From assembly GCA_032622095.1 (NCBI GenBank), contig CP136063.1, forward strand, positions 24,616,987 to 24,680,986: a stretch of DNA of 64,000 nt, given 5' to 3'. Shown here in pieces: positions 34,901-51,301 of the stretch (positions are counted from its first letter, which is position 1; every line of letters starts with the position of its first letter). A program made the translations under genes and the position numbers. The notes below the pieces were generated by a model. The model was not told where the DNA came from and did not search any database. It saw only the letters and a list, made by a program, of their open reading frames with translations. The stretch comes from Siphonodentalium dalli. Its lineage: Eukaryota > Mollusca > Scaphopoda > Gadilida > Siphonodentaliidae.

Positions 34901-37900
34901 TATACAGCACAGTAAGTCATCATCATTCTCCTCTCAGTATACAGCACAGTAAGTCATCATCATTCTCCTCTCAGTATACAGCACAGTAAGTCATCATCAT
35001 TCTCCTCTCAGTATACAGCACAGTAAGTTATCATCATTCTCCTCTCAGTATACAGCACAGTAAGTCATCATCATTCTCCTCTCAGTATACAGCACAGTAA
35101 GTCATCATCATTCTCCTCTCAGTATACAGCACAGTAAGTCACCATCATTCTCCTCTCAGTATACAGCACAGTAAGTCATCATCATTCTCCTCTCAGTATA
35201 CAGCACAGTAAGTCATCATCATTCTCCTCTCAGTATACAGCACAGTAAGTCATCATCATTCTCCTCGCAGTATACAGCACAGTAAGTCATCATCATTCTC
35301 CTCTCAGTATACAGCACAGTAAGTCATCATTATTCTCCTCTCAGTATACAGCACAGTAGGTCATCATCATTCTCCTCTCAGTATACAGCACAGTAAGTTA
35401 TCATCATTCTCCTCTCAATATACAGCACAGTAAGCCGCCATCATTCTCCTCGCAGTATACAACACAGTAAGTCATCATCATTCTCCTCTCAGTATACAGC
35501 CATGTAAGTTATCATCATTCTCCTCTCAGTATACAGCATACTCAGTATACAGCACAGTAAGTCATCATCATTCTCCTCTCAGTATACAGCCATGTAAGTT
35601 ATCATCATTCTCCTCTCAGTATACAGCCATGTAAGCCGCCATCATTCTCCTCTCAGTATACAGCATAGTAAGTAATCATCATTCTCCTCTCAGTATACAA
35701 CACAGTAAGTCATCATCATTCTCCTCTCAGTATACAGCACAGTAAGTTATCATCATTCTCCTCTCAGTATACAACACAGTAAGTTATCATCATTCTCCTC
35801 TCAATATACAGCACAGTAAGTCATCATCATTCTCCTCTCAGTATACAGCATAGTAAGTAATCATCATTCTCCTCTCAGTATACAACACAGTAAGTTATCA
35901 TCATTCTCCTCTCAATATACAGCACAGTAAGCCGCCATCATTCTCCTCGCAGTATACAGCACAGTAAGTTATCATCATTCTCCTCTCAGTATACAGCACA
36001 GTAAGTCATCATCATTCTCCTCTCAGTATACAGCACAGTAAGTTATCATCATTCTCCTCTCAGTATACAGCACAGTAAGTCATCATCATTCTCCTCTCAG
36101 TATACAGCCATGTAAGCCGCCATCATTCTCCTCTCAGTATACAGCACAGTAAGTTATCATCATTCTCCTCTCAGTATACAGCCATGTAAGTTATCATCAT
36201 TCTCCTCTCAGTATACAGCCATGTAAGCCGCCATCATTCTCCTCTCAGTATACAGCACAGTAAGTCATCATCATTCTCCTCTCAGTATACAACACAGTAA
36301 GTTATCATCATTCTCCTCTCAGTATACAGCCATGTAAGTCATCATCATTCTCCTCTCAGTATACAGCCATGTAAGCCGCCATCATTCTCCTCTCAGTATT
36401 CAGCACAGTAAGTTATCATCATTCTCCTCTCAGTATACAGCCATGTAAGTCATCATCATTCTCCTCTCAGTATACAGCCATGTAAGCCGCCATCATTCTC
36501 CTCGCAGTATACAGCACAGTAAGTTATCATCATTCTCCTCTCAGTATACAGCACAGTAAGTCATCATCATTCTCCTCTCAGTATACAGCACAGTAAGTTA
36601 TCATCATTCTCCTCTCAGTATACAGCCATGTAAGTCATCATCATTCTCCTCTCAGTATACAGCCATGTAAGCCGCCATCATTCTCCTCTCAGTATACAGC
36701 ACAGTAAGTCATCATCATTCTCCTCTCAGTATACAGCACAGTAAGTTATCATCATTCTCCTCTCAGTATACAGCACAGTAAGTCACCATCATTCTACTCT
36801 TAGTATACAGCACAGTAAGTCACCATCATTCTACTCTTAGTATACAGCACAGTAAGTTATCATCATTCTCCTCTCAGTATACAGCCATGTAAGCCGCCAT
36901 CATTCTCCTCTCAGTATACAGCCATGTAAGTCATCATCATTCTCCTCTCAGTATACAGCCATGTAAGTCATCATCATTCTCCTCTCAGTATACAGCACAG
37001 TAAGTTATCATCATTCTCCTCTCAGTATACAGCCATGTAAGCCGCCATCATTCTCCTCTCAGTATACAGCACAGTAAGTTATCATCATTCTCCTCTCAGT
37101 ATACAGCCATGTAAGCCGCCATCATTCTCCTCTCAGTATACAGCACAGTAAGTTATCATCATTCTCCTCTCAGTATACAGCACAGTAAGTTATCATCATT
37201 CTCCTCTCAGTATACAGCACAGTAAGTCACCATCATTCTACTCTTAGTATACAGCACAGTAAGTTATCATCATTCTCCTCTCAGTATACAGCCATGTAAG
37301 CCGCCATCATTCTCCTCTCAGTATACAGCACAGTAAGTTATCATCATTCTCCTCTCAGTATACAGCACAGTAAGTCATCATCATTCTCCTCTCAGTATAC
37401 AGCACAGTAAGTCACCATCATTCTACTCTTAGTATACAGCACAGTAAGTTATCATCATTCTCCTCTCAGTATACAGCCATGTAAGCCGCCATCATTCTCC
37501 TCTCAGTATACAGCACAGTAAGTTATCATCATTCTCCTCTCAGTATACAGCCATGTAAGCCGCCATCATTCTCCTCTCAGTATACAGCACAGTAAGTTAT
37601 CATCATTCTCCTCTCAGTATACAGCACAGTAAGTTATCATCATTCTACTCTTAGTATACAGCACAGTAAGTTATCATCATTCTACTCTTAGTATACAGCA
37701 CAGTAAGTTATCATCATTCTCCTCTCAGTATACAGCCATGTAAGCCGCCATCATTCTCCTCTCAGTATACAGCACAGTAAGTTATCATCATTCTCCTCTC
37801 AGTATACAGCCATGTAAGCCGCCATCATTCTCCTCTCAGTATACAGCACAGTAAGTTATCATCATTCTCCTCTCAGTATACAGCACAGTAAGTTATCATC

Positions 37901-40539
37901 ATTCTCCTCTCAGTATACAGCACAGTAAGTTATCATCATTCTCCTCTCAGTATACAGCCATGTAAGCCGCCATCATTCTCCTCTCAGTATACAGCACAGT
38001 AAGTTATCATCATTCTCCTCTCAGTATACAGCACAGTAAGTTATCATCATTCTCCTCTCAGTATACAGCCATGTAAGTCATCATCATTCTCCTCTCAGTA
38101 TACAGCCATGTAAGCCGCCATCATTCTCCTCTCAGTATACAGCACAGTAAGTCATCATCATTCTCCTCTCAGTATACAGCACAGTAAGTTATCATCATTC
38201 TCCTCTCAGTATACAGCCATGTAAGCCGCCATCATTCTCCTCGCAGTATACAGCACAGTAAGTTATCATCATTCTCCTCTCAGTATACAGCACAGTAAGT
38301 CATCATCATTCTCCTCTCAGTATACAGCACAGTAAGTTATCATCATTCTCCTCTCAGTATACAGCCATGTAAGTCATCATCATTCTCCTCTCAGTATACA
38401 GCCATGTAAGCCGCCATCATTCTCCTCTCAGTATACAGCACAGTAAGTTATCATCATTCTCCTCTCAATATACAGCACAGTAAGTCACCATCATTCTACT
38501 CTTAGTATACAGCACAGTAAGTTATCATCATTCTCCTCTCAATATACAGCACAGTAAGCCGCCATCATTCTCCTCGCAGTATACAGCACAGTAAGTTATC
38601 ATCATTCTCCTCTCAGTATACAGCACAGTAAGTCATCATCATTCTCCTCTCAGTATACAGCACAGTAAGTTATCATCATTCTCCTCTCAGTATACAGCCA
38701 TGTAAGCCGCCATCATTCTCCTCTCAGTATACAGCACAGTAAGTTATCATCATTCTCCTCTCAGTATACAGCCATGTAAGTTATCATCATTCTCCTCTCA
38801 GTATACAGCCATGTAAGCCGCCATCATTCTCCTCTCAGTATACAGCACAGTAAGTTATCATCATTCTCCTCTCAGTATACAGCACAGTAAGTCACCATCA
38901 TTCTACTCTTAGTATACAGCACAGTAAGTTATCATCATTCTCCTCTCAATATACAGCACAGTAAGTCATCATCATTCTCCTCTCAGTATACAGCCATGTA
39001 AGCCGCCATCATTCTCCTCTCAGTATACAGCACAGTAAGTTATCATCATTCTCCTCTCAGTATACAGCACAGTAAGTTATCATCATTCTCCTCTCAGTAT
39101 ACAGCACAGTAAGTCATCATCATTCTCCTCTCAGTATACAGCACAGTAAGTTATCATCATTCTCCTCTCAGTATACAGCCATGTAAGTCATCATCATTCT
39201 CCTCTCAGTATACAGCCATGTAAGCCGCCATCATTCTCCTCTCAGTATACAGCACAGTAAGTTATCATCATTCTCCTCTCAATATACAGCACAGTAAGTC
39301 ACCATCATTCTACTCTTAGTATACAGCACAGTAAGTTATCATCATTCTCCTCTCAATATACAGCACAGTAAGCCGCCATCATTCTCCTCGCAGTATACAG
39401 CACAGTAAGTTATCATCATTCTCCTCTCAGTATACAGCACAGTAAGTCATCATCATTCTCCTCTCAGTATACAGCACAGTAAGTTATCATCATTCTCCTC
39501 TCAGTATACAGCCATGTAAGTCATCATCATTCTCCTCTCAGTATACAGCCATGTAAGCCGCCATCATTCTCCTCTCAGTATACAGCACAGTAAGTTATCA
39601 TCATTCTCCTCTCAGTATACAGCACAGTAAGTCACCATCATTCTACTCTTAGTATACAGCACAGTAAGTTATCATCATTCTCCTCTCAATATACAGCACA
39701 GTAAGCCGCCATCATTCTCCTCGCAGTATACAGCACAGTAAGTTATCATCATTCTCCTCTCAGTATACAGCACAGTAAGTCATCATCATTCTCCTCTCAG
39801 TATACAGCACAGTAAGTTATCATCATTCTCCTCTCAGTATACAGCCATGTAAGCCGCCATCATTCTCCTCTCAGTATACAGCACAGTAAGTTATCATCAT
39901 TCTCCTCTCAGTATACAGCCATGTAAGTTATCATCATTCTCCTCTCAGTATACAGCCATGTAAGCCGCCATCATTCTCCTCTCAGTATACAGCACAGTAA
40001 GTTATCATCATTCTCCTCTCAGTATACAGCCATGTAAGCCGCCATCATTCTCCTCTCAGTATACAGCACAGTAAGTTATCATCATTCTCCTCTCAGTATA
40101 CAGCCATGTAAGCCGCCATCATTCTCCTCTCAGTATACAGCACAGTAAGTTATCATCATTCTCCTCTCAGTATACAGCCATGTAAGCCGCCATCATTCTC
40201 CTCTCAGTATACAGCACAGTAAGTTATCATCATTCTCCTCTCAGTATACAGCCATGTAAGTCATCATCATTCTCCTCTCAGTATACAGCCATGTAAGCCG
40301 CCATCATTCTCCTCTCAGTATACAGCACAGTAAGTTATCATCATTCTCCTCTCAGTATACAGCCATGTAAGTCATCATCATTCTCCTCTCAGTATACAGC
40401 CATGTAAGCCGCCATCATTCTCCTCTCAGTATACAGCACAGTAAGTTATCATCATTCTCCTCTCAGTATACAGCACAGTAAGTCACCATCATTCTACTCT
40501 TAGTATACAGCACAGTAAGTTATCATCATTCTCCTCTCA

Positions 40540-42110
40540 GTATACAGCCATGTAAGCCGCCATCATTCTCCTCTCAGTATACAGCCATGTAAGCCGCCAT
40601 CATTCTCCTCTCAGTATACAGCACAGTAAGTTATCATCATTCTCCTCTCAGTATACAGCACAGTAAGTCACCATCATTCTCCTCTCAGTATACAGCACAG
40701 TAAGTCACCATCATTCTCCTCTCAGTATACAGCACAGTAAGTCATCATCATTCTCCTCTCAGTATACAGCCATGTAAGCCGCCATCATTCTCCTCTCAGT
40801 ATACAGCACAGTAAGTTATCATCATTCTCCTCTCAGTATACAACACAGTAAGTCATCATCATTCTCCTCTCAGTATACAGCACAGTAAGTCATCATCATT
40901 CTCCTCTCAGTATACAGCACAGTAAGTTATCATCATTCTCCTCTCAGTATACAGCACAGTAAGTCATCATCATTCTCCTCTCAGTATACAGCACAGTAAG
41001 TCACCATCATTCTCCTCTCAGTATACAGCACAGTAAGTCATCATCATTCTCCTCTCAGTATACAGCCATGTAAGCCGCCATCATTCTCCTCTCAGTATAC
41101 AGCACAGTAAGTTATCATCATTCTCCTCTCAGTATACAACACAGTAAGTCATCATCATTCTCCTCTCAGTATACAGCACAGTAAGTCATCATCATTCTCC
41201 TCTCAGTATACAGCCATGTAAGTTATCATCATTCTCCTCTCAGTATACAGCATAGTAAGTAACCATCATTCTCCTCTCAGTATACAACACAGTAAGTCAT
41301 CATCATTCTCCTCTCAGTATACAGCCATGTAAGCCGCCATCATTCTCCTCTCAGTATACAGCCATGTAAGCCGCCATCATTCTCCTCTCAGTATACAGCA
41401 CAGTAAGTTATCATCATTCTCCTCTCAGTATACAGCACAGTAAGTCACCATCATTCTCCTCTCAGTATACAGCACAGTAAGTCACCATCATTCTCCTCTC
41501 AGTATACAGCACAGTAAGTCATCATCATTCTCCTCTCAGTATACAGCCATGTAAGCCGCCATCATTCTCCTCTCAGTATACAGCACAGTAAGTTATCATC
41601 ATTCTCCTCTCAGTATACAACACAGTAAGTCATCATCATTCTCCTCTCAGTATACAGCACAGTAAGTCATCATCATTCTCCTCTCAGTATACAGCACAGT
41701 AAGTTATCATCATTCTCCTCTCAGTATACAGCACAGTAAGTCATCATCATTCTCCTCTCAGTATACAGCACAGTAAGTCACCATCATTCTCCTCTCAGTA
41801 TACAGCACAGTAAGTCATCATCATTCTCCTCTCAGTATACAGCCATGTAAGCCGCCATCATTCTCCTCTCAGTATACAGCACAGTAAGTTATCATCATTC
41901 TCCTCTCAGTATACAACACAGTAAGTCATCATCATTCTCCTCTCAGTATACAGCACAGTAAGTCATCATCATTCTCCTCTCAGTATACAGCCATGTAAGT
42001 TATCATCATTCTCCTCTCAGTATACAGCATAGTAAGTAACCATCATTCTCCTCTCAGTATACAACACAGTAAGTCATCATCATTCTCCTCTCAGTATACA
42101 GCCATGTAAG
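40540..42110 (+). repeat. 777-bp (21-unit) tandem duplication
   Basis: The variant CATAGTAAGTAACC at 41251 recurs at 42028, exactly 777 bp later. Preceding markers (CCATGTAAGCCGCC, then GTAAGTTATC, then CAACACAG) appear in the same order in both copies. It indicates a recent block duplication of 21 units. Confidence 0.75.
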
Positions 42111-45100
42111 CCGCCATCATTCTCCTCGCAGTATACAACACAGTAAGTTATCATCATTCTCCTCTCAGTATACAGCACAGTAAGTCATCATCATTCTCCT
42201 CTCAGTATACAGCCATGTAAGCCGCCATCATTCTCCTCGCAGTATACAGCACAGTAAGTCATCATCATTCTCCTCGCAGTATACAACACAGTAAGTCATC
42301 ATCATTCTCCTCTCAGTATACAGCCATGTAAGCCGCCATCATTCTCCTCGCAGTATACAACACAGTAAGTAACCATCATTCTCCTCTCAGTATACAGCAC
42401 AGTAAGTAACCATCATTCTCCTCTCAGTATACAGCACAGTAAGTTATCATCATTCTCCTCTCAGTATACAACACAGTAAGTAACCATCATTCTCCTCTCA
42501 GTATACAACACAGTAAGTAACCATCATTCTCCTCTCAGTATACAGCACAGTAAGTTATCATCATTCTCCTCTCAGTATACAGCATAGTAAGTAACCATCA
42601 TTCTCCTCTCAGTATACAACACAGTAAGTCACCATCATTCTCCTCTCAGTATACAGCACAGTAAGTTATCATCATTCTCCTCTCAGTATACAGCATAGTA
42701 AGTAACCATCATTCTCCTCTCAGTATACAGCACAGTAAGTTATCATCATTCTCCTCTCAGTATACAGCACAGTAAGTCATCATCATTCTCCTCTCAGTAT
42801 ACAACACAGTAAGTCATCATCATTCTCCTCTCAGTATACAGCCATGTAAGCCGCCATCATTCTCCTCTCAGTATACAGCACAGTAAGTTATCATCATTCT
42901 CCTCTCAGTATACAGCACAGTAAGTCATCATCATTCTCCTCTCAGTATACAGCACAGTAAGTCATCATCATTCTCCTCTCAGTATACAGCACAGTAAGTC
43001 ATCATCATTCTCCTCTCAGTATACAGCACAGTAAGTCATCATCATTCTCCTCTCAGTATACAGCACAGTAAGTCATCATCATTCTCCTCTCAGTATACAA
43101 CACAGTAAGTCATCATCATTCTCCTCTCAGTATACAGCATAGTAAGTAACCATCATTCTCCTCGCAGTATACAGCACAGTAAGTTATCATCATTCTCCTC
43201 TCAGTATACAGCATAGTAAGTAACCATCATTCTCCTCTCAGTATACAGCACAGTAAGTTATCATCATTCTCCTCTCAGTATACAGCACAGTAAGTTATCA
43301 TCATTCTCCTCTCAGTATACAGCACAGTAAGTTATCATCATTCTCCTCTCAGTATACAGCATAGTAAGTAACCATCATTCTCCTCTCAGTATACAACACA
43401 GTAAGTCATCATCATTCTCCTCTCAGTATACAGCATAGTAAGTAACCATCATTCTCCTTTCAGTATACAGCACAGTAAGTCACCATCATTCTCCTCTCAG
43501 TATACAGCACAGTAAGTCACCATCATTCTCCTCTCAGTATACAGCACAGTAAGTCATCATCATTCTCCTCTCAGTATACAGCACAGTAAGTCATCATCAT
43601 TCTCCTCTCAGTATACAACACAGTAAGTCATCATCATTCTCCTCTCAGTATACAGCACAGTAAGTCATCATCATTCTCCTCGCAGTATACAGCACAGTAA
43701 GTCATCATCATTCTCCTCTCAGTATACAGCACAGTAAGTCATCATCATTCTCCTCTCAGTATACAGCCATGTAAGCCGCCATCATTCTCCTCGCAGTATA
43801 CAGCACAGTAAGTCATCATCATTCTCCTCTCAGTATACAGCACAGTAAGTCATCATCATTCTCCTCTCAGTATACAGCCATGTAAGTCACCATCATTCTC
43901 CTCGCAGTATACAGCACAGTAAGTCATCATCATTCTCCTCTCAGTATACAGCCATGTAAGCCGCCATCATTCTCCTCGCAGTATACAGCACAGTAAGTCA
44001 TCATCATTCTCCTCTCAGTATACAGCACAGTAAGTTATCATCATTCTCCTCTCAGTATACAGCACAGTAAGTCACCATCATTCTCCTCGCAGTATACAGC
44101 ACAGTAAGTCATCATCATTCTCCTCTCAGTATACAGCCATGTAAGTCACCATCATTCTCCTCTCAGTATACAACACAGTAAGTCATCATCATTCTCCTTT
44201 CAGTATAAAGCACAGTAAGTCATAATCATTATCTCAGTATACAGCACAGTAAGTCATCATCATTCTCCTCTCAGTATACAGCACAGTAAGTCATCATCAT
44301 TCTCCTCTCAGTATACAGCCATGTAAGTCACCATCATTCTCCTCTCAGTATACAGCCATGTAAGTCACCATCATTCTCCTCTCAGTATACAGCACAGTAA
44401 GTCATCATCATTCTCCTCTCAGTATACAGCCATGTAAGTCACCATCATTCTCCTCTCAGTATACAGCACAGTAAGTCATCATCATTCTACTCTCAGTATA
44501 CAACACAGTAAGTCATCATCATTCTCCTCTCAGTATACAGCGCAGTAAGTCATCATCATTCTCCTCTCAGTATACAACACAGTAAGTCACCATCATTCTC
44601 CTCTCAGTATACAGCACAGTAAGTCATCATCATTCTCCTCTCAGTATACAGCGCAGTAAGTCATCATCATTCTCCTCTCAGTATACAACACAGTAAGTCA
44701 TCATCATTCTCCTCTCAGTATACAGCACAGTAAGTCATCATCATTCTACTCTCAGCATACAGCACAGTAAGTCATCATCATTCTACTCTCAGCATACAGC
44801 ACAGTAAGTCATCATCATTCTCCTCTCAGTATACAGCACAGTAAGTCATCATCATTCTCCTCTCAGTATACAGCGCAGTAAGTCATCATCATTCTCCTCT
44901 CAGTATACAACACAGTAAGTCATCATCATTCTCCTCTCAGTATACAGCGCAGTAAGTCATCATCATTCTACTCTCAGCATACAGCACAGTAAGTCATCAT
45001 CATTCTCCTCTCAGTATACAGCACAGTAAGTCATCATCATTCTCCTCTCAGTATACAGCACAGTAAGTCATCATCATTCTCCTCTCAGTATACAGCGCAG

Positions 45101-45469
45101 TAAGTCATCATCATTCTCCTCTCAGTATACAACACAGTAAGTCATCATCATTCTCCTCTCAGTATACAGCACAGTAAGTCATCATCATTCTACTCTCAGC
45201 ATACAGCACAGTAAGTCATCATCATTCTACTCTCAGCATACAGCACAGTAAGTCATCATCATTCTCCTCTCAGTATACAGCACAGTAAGTCATCATCATT
45301 CTCCTCTCAGTATACAGCGCAGTAAGTCATCATCATTCTCCTCTCAGTATACAACACAGTAAGTCATCATCATTCTCCTCTCAGTATACAGCGCAGTAAG
45401 TCATCATCATTCTACTCTCAGCATACAGCACAGTAAGTCATCATCATTCTCCTCTCAGTATACAGCACA

Positions 45470-48400
45470 GTAAGTCATCATCATTCTCCTCTCAGTATAC
45501 AGCCATGTAAGTCACCATCATTCTCCTCTCAGTATACAGCCATGTAAGTCACCATCATTCTCCTCTCAGTATACAGCACAGTAAGTCATCATCATTCTCC
45601 TCTCAGTATACAGCCATGTAAGTCACCATCATTCTCCTCTCAGTATACAGCACAGTAAGTCATCATCATTCTACTCTCAGTATACAACACAGTAAGTCAT
45701 CATCATTCTCCTCTCAGTATACAGCGCAGTAAGTCATCATCATTCTCCTCTCAGTATACAACACAGTAAGTCACCATCATTCTCCTCTCAGTATACAGCA
45801 CAGTAAGTCATCATCATTCTCCTCTCAGTATACAGCGCAGTAAGTCATCATCATTCTCCTCTCAGTATACAACACAGTAAGTCACCATCATTCTCCTCTC
45901 AGTATACAGCACAGTAAGTCATCATCATTCTACTCTCAGTATACAGCACAGTAAGTCATCATCATTCTCCTCTCAGTATACAGCACAGTAAGTCATCATC
46001 ATTCTCCTCTCAGTATACAGCACAGTAAGTCATCATCATTCTCCTCTCAGTATACAGCACAGTAAGTCATCATCATTCTCCTCTCAGTATACAGCACAGT
46101 AAGTCATCATCATTCTCCTCTCAGTATACAGCACAGTAAGTCATCATCATTCTCCTCTCAGTATACAGCACAGTAAGTCATCATCATTCTCCTCTCAGTA
46201 TAAAGCACAGTAAGTTATCATCATTCTCCTCTCAGTATACAGCACAGTAAGTCATCATCATTCTCCTCTCAGTATACAGCACAGTAAGCCGCCATCATTC
46301 TCCTCGCAGTATACAGCACAGTAAGTCATCATCATTCTACTCTCAGTATACAGCACAGTAAGTCATCATCATTCTCCTCTCAGTATACAGCACAGTAAGT
46401 CATCATCATTCTCCTCTCAGTATACAGCATAGTAAGTCATCATCATTCTCCTCTCAGTATACAGCCATGTAAGCCGCCATCATTCTCCTCGCAGTATACA
46501 GCACAGTAAGTCATCATCATTCTACTCTCAGTATACAGCACAGTAAGTCATCATCATTCTCCTCTCAGTATACAGCACAGTAAGTCATCATCATTCTCCT
46601 CTCAGTATACAGCCATGTAAGCCGCCATCATTCTCCTCGCAGTATACAGCACAGTAAGTCATCATCATTCTACTCTCAGTATACAGCACAGTAAGTCATC
46701 ATCATTCTCCTCTCAGTATACAGCACAGTAAGTCATCATCATTCTACTCTCAGTATACAGCACAGTAAGTCATCATCATTCTACTCTCAGTATACAACAC
46801 AGTAAGTCACCATCATTCTCCTCTCAGTATACAGCCATGTAAGCCGCCATCATTCTCCTCTCAGTATACAGCACAGTAAGTCATCATCATTCTACTTTCA
46901 GTATACAGCACAGTAAGTCATCATCATTCTCCTCTCAGTATACAGCACAGTAAGTCATCATCATTCTACTCTCAGTATACAGCACAGTAAGTCATCATCA
47001 TTCTCCTCTCAGTATACAACACAGTAAGTCACCATCATTCTCCTCTCAGTATACAACACAGTAAGTCATCATCATTCTCCTCTCAGTATACAGCCATGTA
47101 AGCCGCCATCATTCTCCTCTCAGTATACAGCACAGTAAGTCATCATCATTCTCCTCTCAGTATACAACACAGTAAGTCATCATCATTCTCCTCTCAGTAT
47201 ACAGCCATGTAAGCCGCCATCATTCTCCTCTCAGTATACAGCACAGTAAGTCATCATCATTCTACTTTCAGTATACAGCACAGTAAGTCATCATCATTCT
47301 ACTCTCAGTATACAACACAGTAAGTTATCATCATTCTCCTTTCAGTATAAAGCACAGTAAGTCATAATCATTATCTCAGTATACAGCACAGTAAGTCATC
47401 ATCATTCTCCTCTCAGTATACAGCCATGTAAGTCACCATCATTCTCCTCGCAGTATACAGCACAGTGAGTCATCATCATTCTACTCTCAGTATACAACAC
47501 AGTAAGTTATCATCATTCTCCTTTCAGTATAAAGCACAGTAAGTCATAATCATTATCTCAGTATACAGCACAGTAAGTCACCATCATTCTCCTCTCAGTA
47601 TTCAGCACAGTAAGTCATCATCATTATCCTCTCAGTATAAAGCACAGTAAGTCATCATCATTCTCCTCTCAGTATACAGCACAGTAAGTCATCATCATTC
47701 TCCTCTCAGTATACAACACAGTAAGTCATCATCATTCTCCTCTCAGTATTCAGCACAGTAAGTCATCATCATTATCCTCTCAGTATACAGCCATGTAAGT
47801 CATCATCATTCTCCTCTCAGTATACAGCCATGTAAGTCATCATCATTCTCCTCTCAGTATACAGCACACTCAGTATACAGCACATTAAGTCATCATCATT
47901 CTCCTCTCAGTATACAGCACAGTAAGTCATCATCATTCTCCTCTCAGTATACAGCACAGTAAGTCACCACCATTCTCCTCTCAGTATACAGCATAGTAAG
48001 TCATCATCATTCTCCTCTCAGTATACAGCACAGTAAGTCATCATCATTCTACTCTCAGTATACAACACAGTAAGTTATCATCATTCTCCTTTCAGTATAA
48101 AGCACAGTAAGTCATAATCATTATCTCAGTATACAGCACAGTAAGTCATCATCATTCTCCTCTCAGTATACAGCCATGTAAGTCACCATCATTCTCCTCG
48201 CAGTATACAGCCATGTAAGTCACCATCATTCTCCTCGCAGTATACAGCACAGTAAGTCATCATCATTCTCCTCTCAGTATACAGCACAGTAAGTCATCAT
48301 CATTCTCCTCTCAGTATACAGCCATGTAAGTCACCATCATTCTCCTCTCAGTATACAGCCATGTAAGTCACCATCATTCTCCTCTCAGTATACAGCACAG

Positions 48401-50930
48401 TAAGTCATCATCATTCTCCTCTCAGTATACAGCCATGTAAGTCACCATCATTCTCCTCTCAGTATACAGCACAGTAAGTCATCATCATTCTACTCTCAGT
48501 ATACAACACAGTAAGTCATCATCATTCTCCTCTCAGTATACAGCGCAGTAAGTCATCATCATTCTCCTCTCAGTATACAACACAGTAAGTCACCATCATT
48601 CTCCTCTCAGTATACAGCACAGTAAGTCATCATCATTCTCCTCTCAGTATACAGCGCAGTAAGTCATCATCATTCTCCTCTCAGTATACAACACAGTAAG
48701 TCACCATCATTCTCCTCTCAGTATACAGCACAGTAAGTCATCATCATTCTACTCTCAGTATACAGCACAGTAAGTCATCATCATTCTCCTCTCAGTATAC
48801 AGCACAGTAAGTCATCATCATTCTCCTCTCAGTATACAGCACAGTAAGTCATCATCATTCTCCTCTCAGTATACAGCACAGTAAGTCATCATCATTCTCC
48901 TCTCAGTATACAGCACAGTAAGTCATCATCATTCTCCTCTCAGTATACAGCACAGTAAGTCATCATCATTCTCCTCTCAGTATACAGCACAGTAAGTCAT
49001 CATCATTCTCCTCTCAGTATAAAGCACAGTAAGTTATCATCATTCTCCTCTCAGTATACAGCACAGTAAGTCATCATCATTCTCCTCTCAGTATACAGCA
49101 CAGTAAGCCGCCATCATTCTCCTCGCAGTATACAGCACAGTAAGTCATCATCATTCTACTCTCAGTATACAGCACAGTAAGTCATCATCATTCTCCTCTC
49201 AGTATACAGCACAGTAAGTCATCATCATTCTCCTCTCAGTATACAGCACAGTAAGTCATCATCATTCTCCTCTCAGTATACAACACAGTAAGTCATCATC
49301 ATTCTACTCTCAGTATACAGCACAGTAAGTCATCATCATTCTCCTCTCAGTATACAGCCATGTAAGCCGCCATCATTCTCCTCGCAGTATACAGCACAGT
49401 AAGTCATCATCATTCTACTCTCAGTATACAGCACAGTAAGTCATCATCATTCTCCTCTCAGTATACAGCACAGTAAGTCATCATCATTCTACTCTCAGTA
49501 TACAGCACAGTAAGTCATCATCATTCTACTCTCAGTATACAACACAGTAAGTCACCATCATTCTCCTCTCAGTATACAGCCATGTAAGCCGCCATCATTC
49601 TCCTCTCAGTATACAGCACAGTAAGTCATCATCATTCTACTTTCAGTATACAGCACAGTAAGTCATCATCATTCTCCTCTCAGTATACAGCCATGTAAGC
49701 CGCCATCATTCTCCTCGCAGTATACAGCACAGTAAGTCATCATCATTCTACTCTCAGTATACAGCACAGTAAGTCATCATCATTCTCCTCTCAGTATACA
49801 ACACAGTAAGTCACCATCATTCTCCTCTCAGTATACAGCCATGTAAGCCGCCATCATTCTCCTCTCAGTATACAGCACAGTAAGTCATCATCATTCTCCT
49901 CTCAGTATACAGCACAGTAAGTCATCATCATTCTACTTTCAGTATACAGCACAGTAAGTCATCATCATTCTACTCTCAGTATACAACACAGTAAGTTATC
50001 ATCATTCTCCTTTCAGTATAAAGCACAGTAAGTCATAATCATTATCTCAGTATACAGCACAGTAAGTCATCATCATTCTCCTCTCAGTATACAGCCATGT
50101 AAGTCACCATCATTCTCCTCGCAGTATACAGCACAGTAAGTCATCATCATTCTACTCTCAGTATACAACACAGTAAGTTATCATCATTCTCCTTTCAGTA
50201 TAAAGCACAGTAAGTCATAATCATTATCTCAGTATACAGCACAGTAAGTCACCATCATTCTCCTCTCAGTATTCAGCACAGTAAGTCATCATCATTATCC
50301 TCTCAGTATAAAGCACAGTAAGTCATCATCATTCTCCTCTCAGTATACAGCACAGTAAGTCATCATCATTCTCCTCTCAGTATACAACACAGTAAGTCAT
50401 CATCATTCTCCTCTCAGTATTCAGCACAGTAAGTCATCATCATTATCCTCTCAGTATACAGCCATGTAAGTCATCATCATTCTCCTCTCAGTATACAGCC
50501 ATGTAAGTCATCATCATTCTCCTCTCAGTATACAGCACACTCAGTATACAGCACATTAAGTCATCATCATTCTCCTCTCAGTATACAGCACAGTAAGTCA
50601 TCATCATTCTCCTCTCAGTATACAGCACAGTAAGTCACCACCATTCTCCTCTCAGTATACAGCATAGTAAGTCATCATCATTCTCCTCTCAGTATACAGC
50701 ACAGTAAGTCATCATCATTCTACTCTCAGTATACAACACAGTAAGTTATCATCATTCTCCTTTCAGTATAAAGCACAGTAAGTCATAATCATTATCTCAG
50801 TATACAGCACAGTAAGTCATCATCATTCTCCTCTCAGTATACAGCCATGTAAGTCACCATCATTCTCCTCGCAGTATACAGCCATGTAAGTCACCATCAT
50901 TCTCCTCGCAGTATACAGCACAGTAAGTCA
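45470..50930 (+). repeat. Large block duplication of about 2.7-2.8 kb inside the array
   Basis: The stretch with paired GCGCAG units near 45720 is echoed near 48540. The group with TATAAAGCACAG plus CATAATCATTATCTCAG near 47340-47560 is echoed near 50000-50230. The order of variant units is conserved across the two blocks, with shifts of roughly 2.8 and 2.7 kb. Confidence 0.65.
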
Positions 50931-51301
50931 TCATCATTCTACTCTCAGTATACAGCACAGTAAGTCATCATCATTCTACTCTCAGTATACAGCACAGTAA
51001 GTCATCATCATTCTCCTCTCAGTATACAGCCATGTAAGTCACCATCATTCTCCTCGCAGTATACAGCACAGTAAGTCATCATCATTCTCCTCGCAGTATA
51101 CAGCACAGTAAGTCATCATCATTCTCCTCTCAGTATACAGCCATGTAAGTCACCATCATTCTCCTCGCAGTATACAGCACAGTAAGTCATCATCATTCTA
51201 CTCTCAGTATACAGCACAGTAAGTCATCATCATTCTCCTCTCAGTATACAGCACAGTAAGTCATCATCATTCTACTCTCAGTATACAACACAGTAAGTTA
51301 T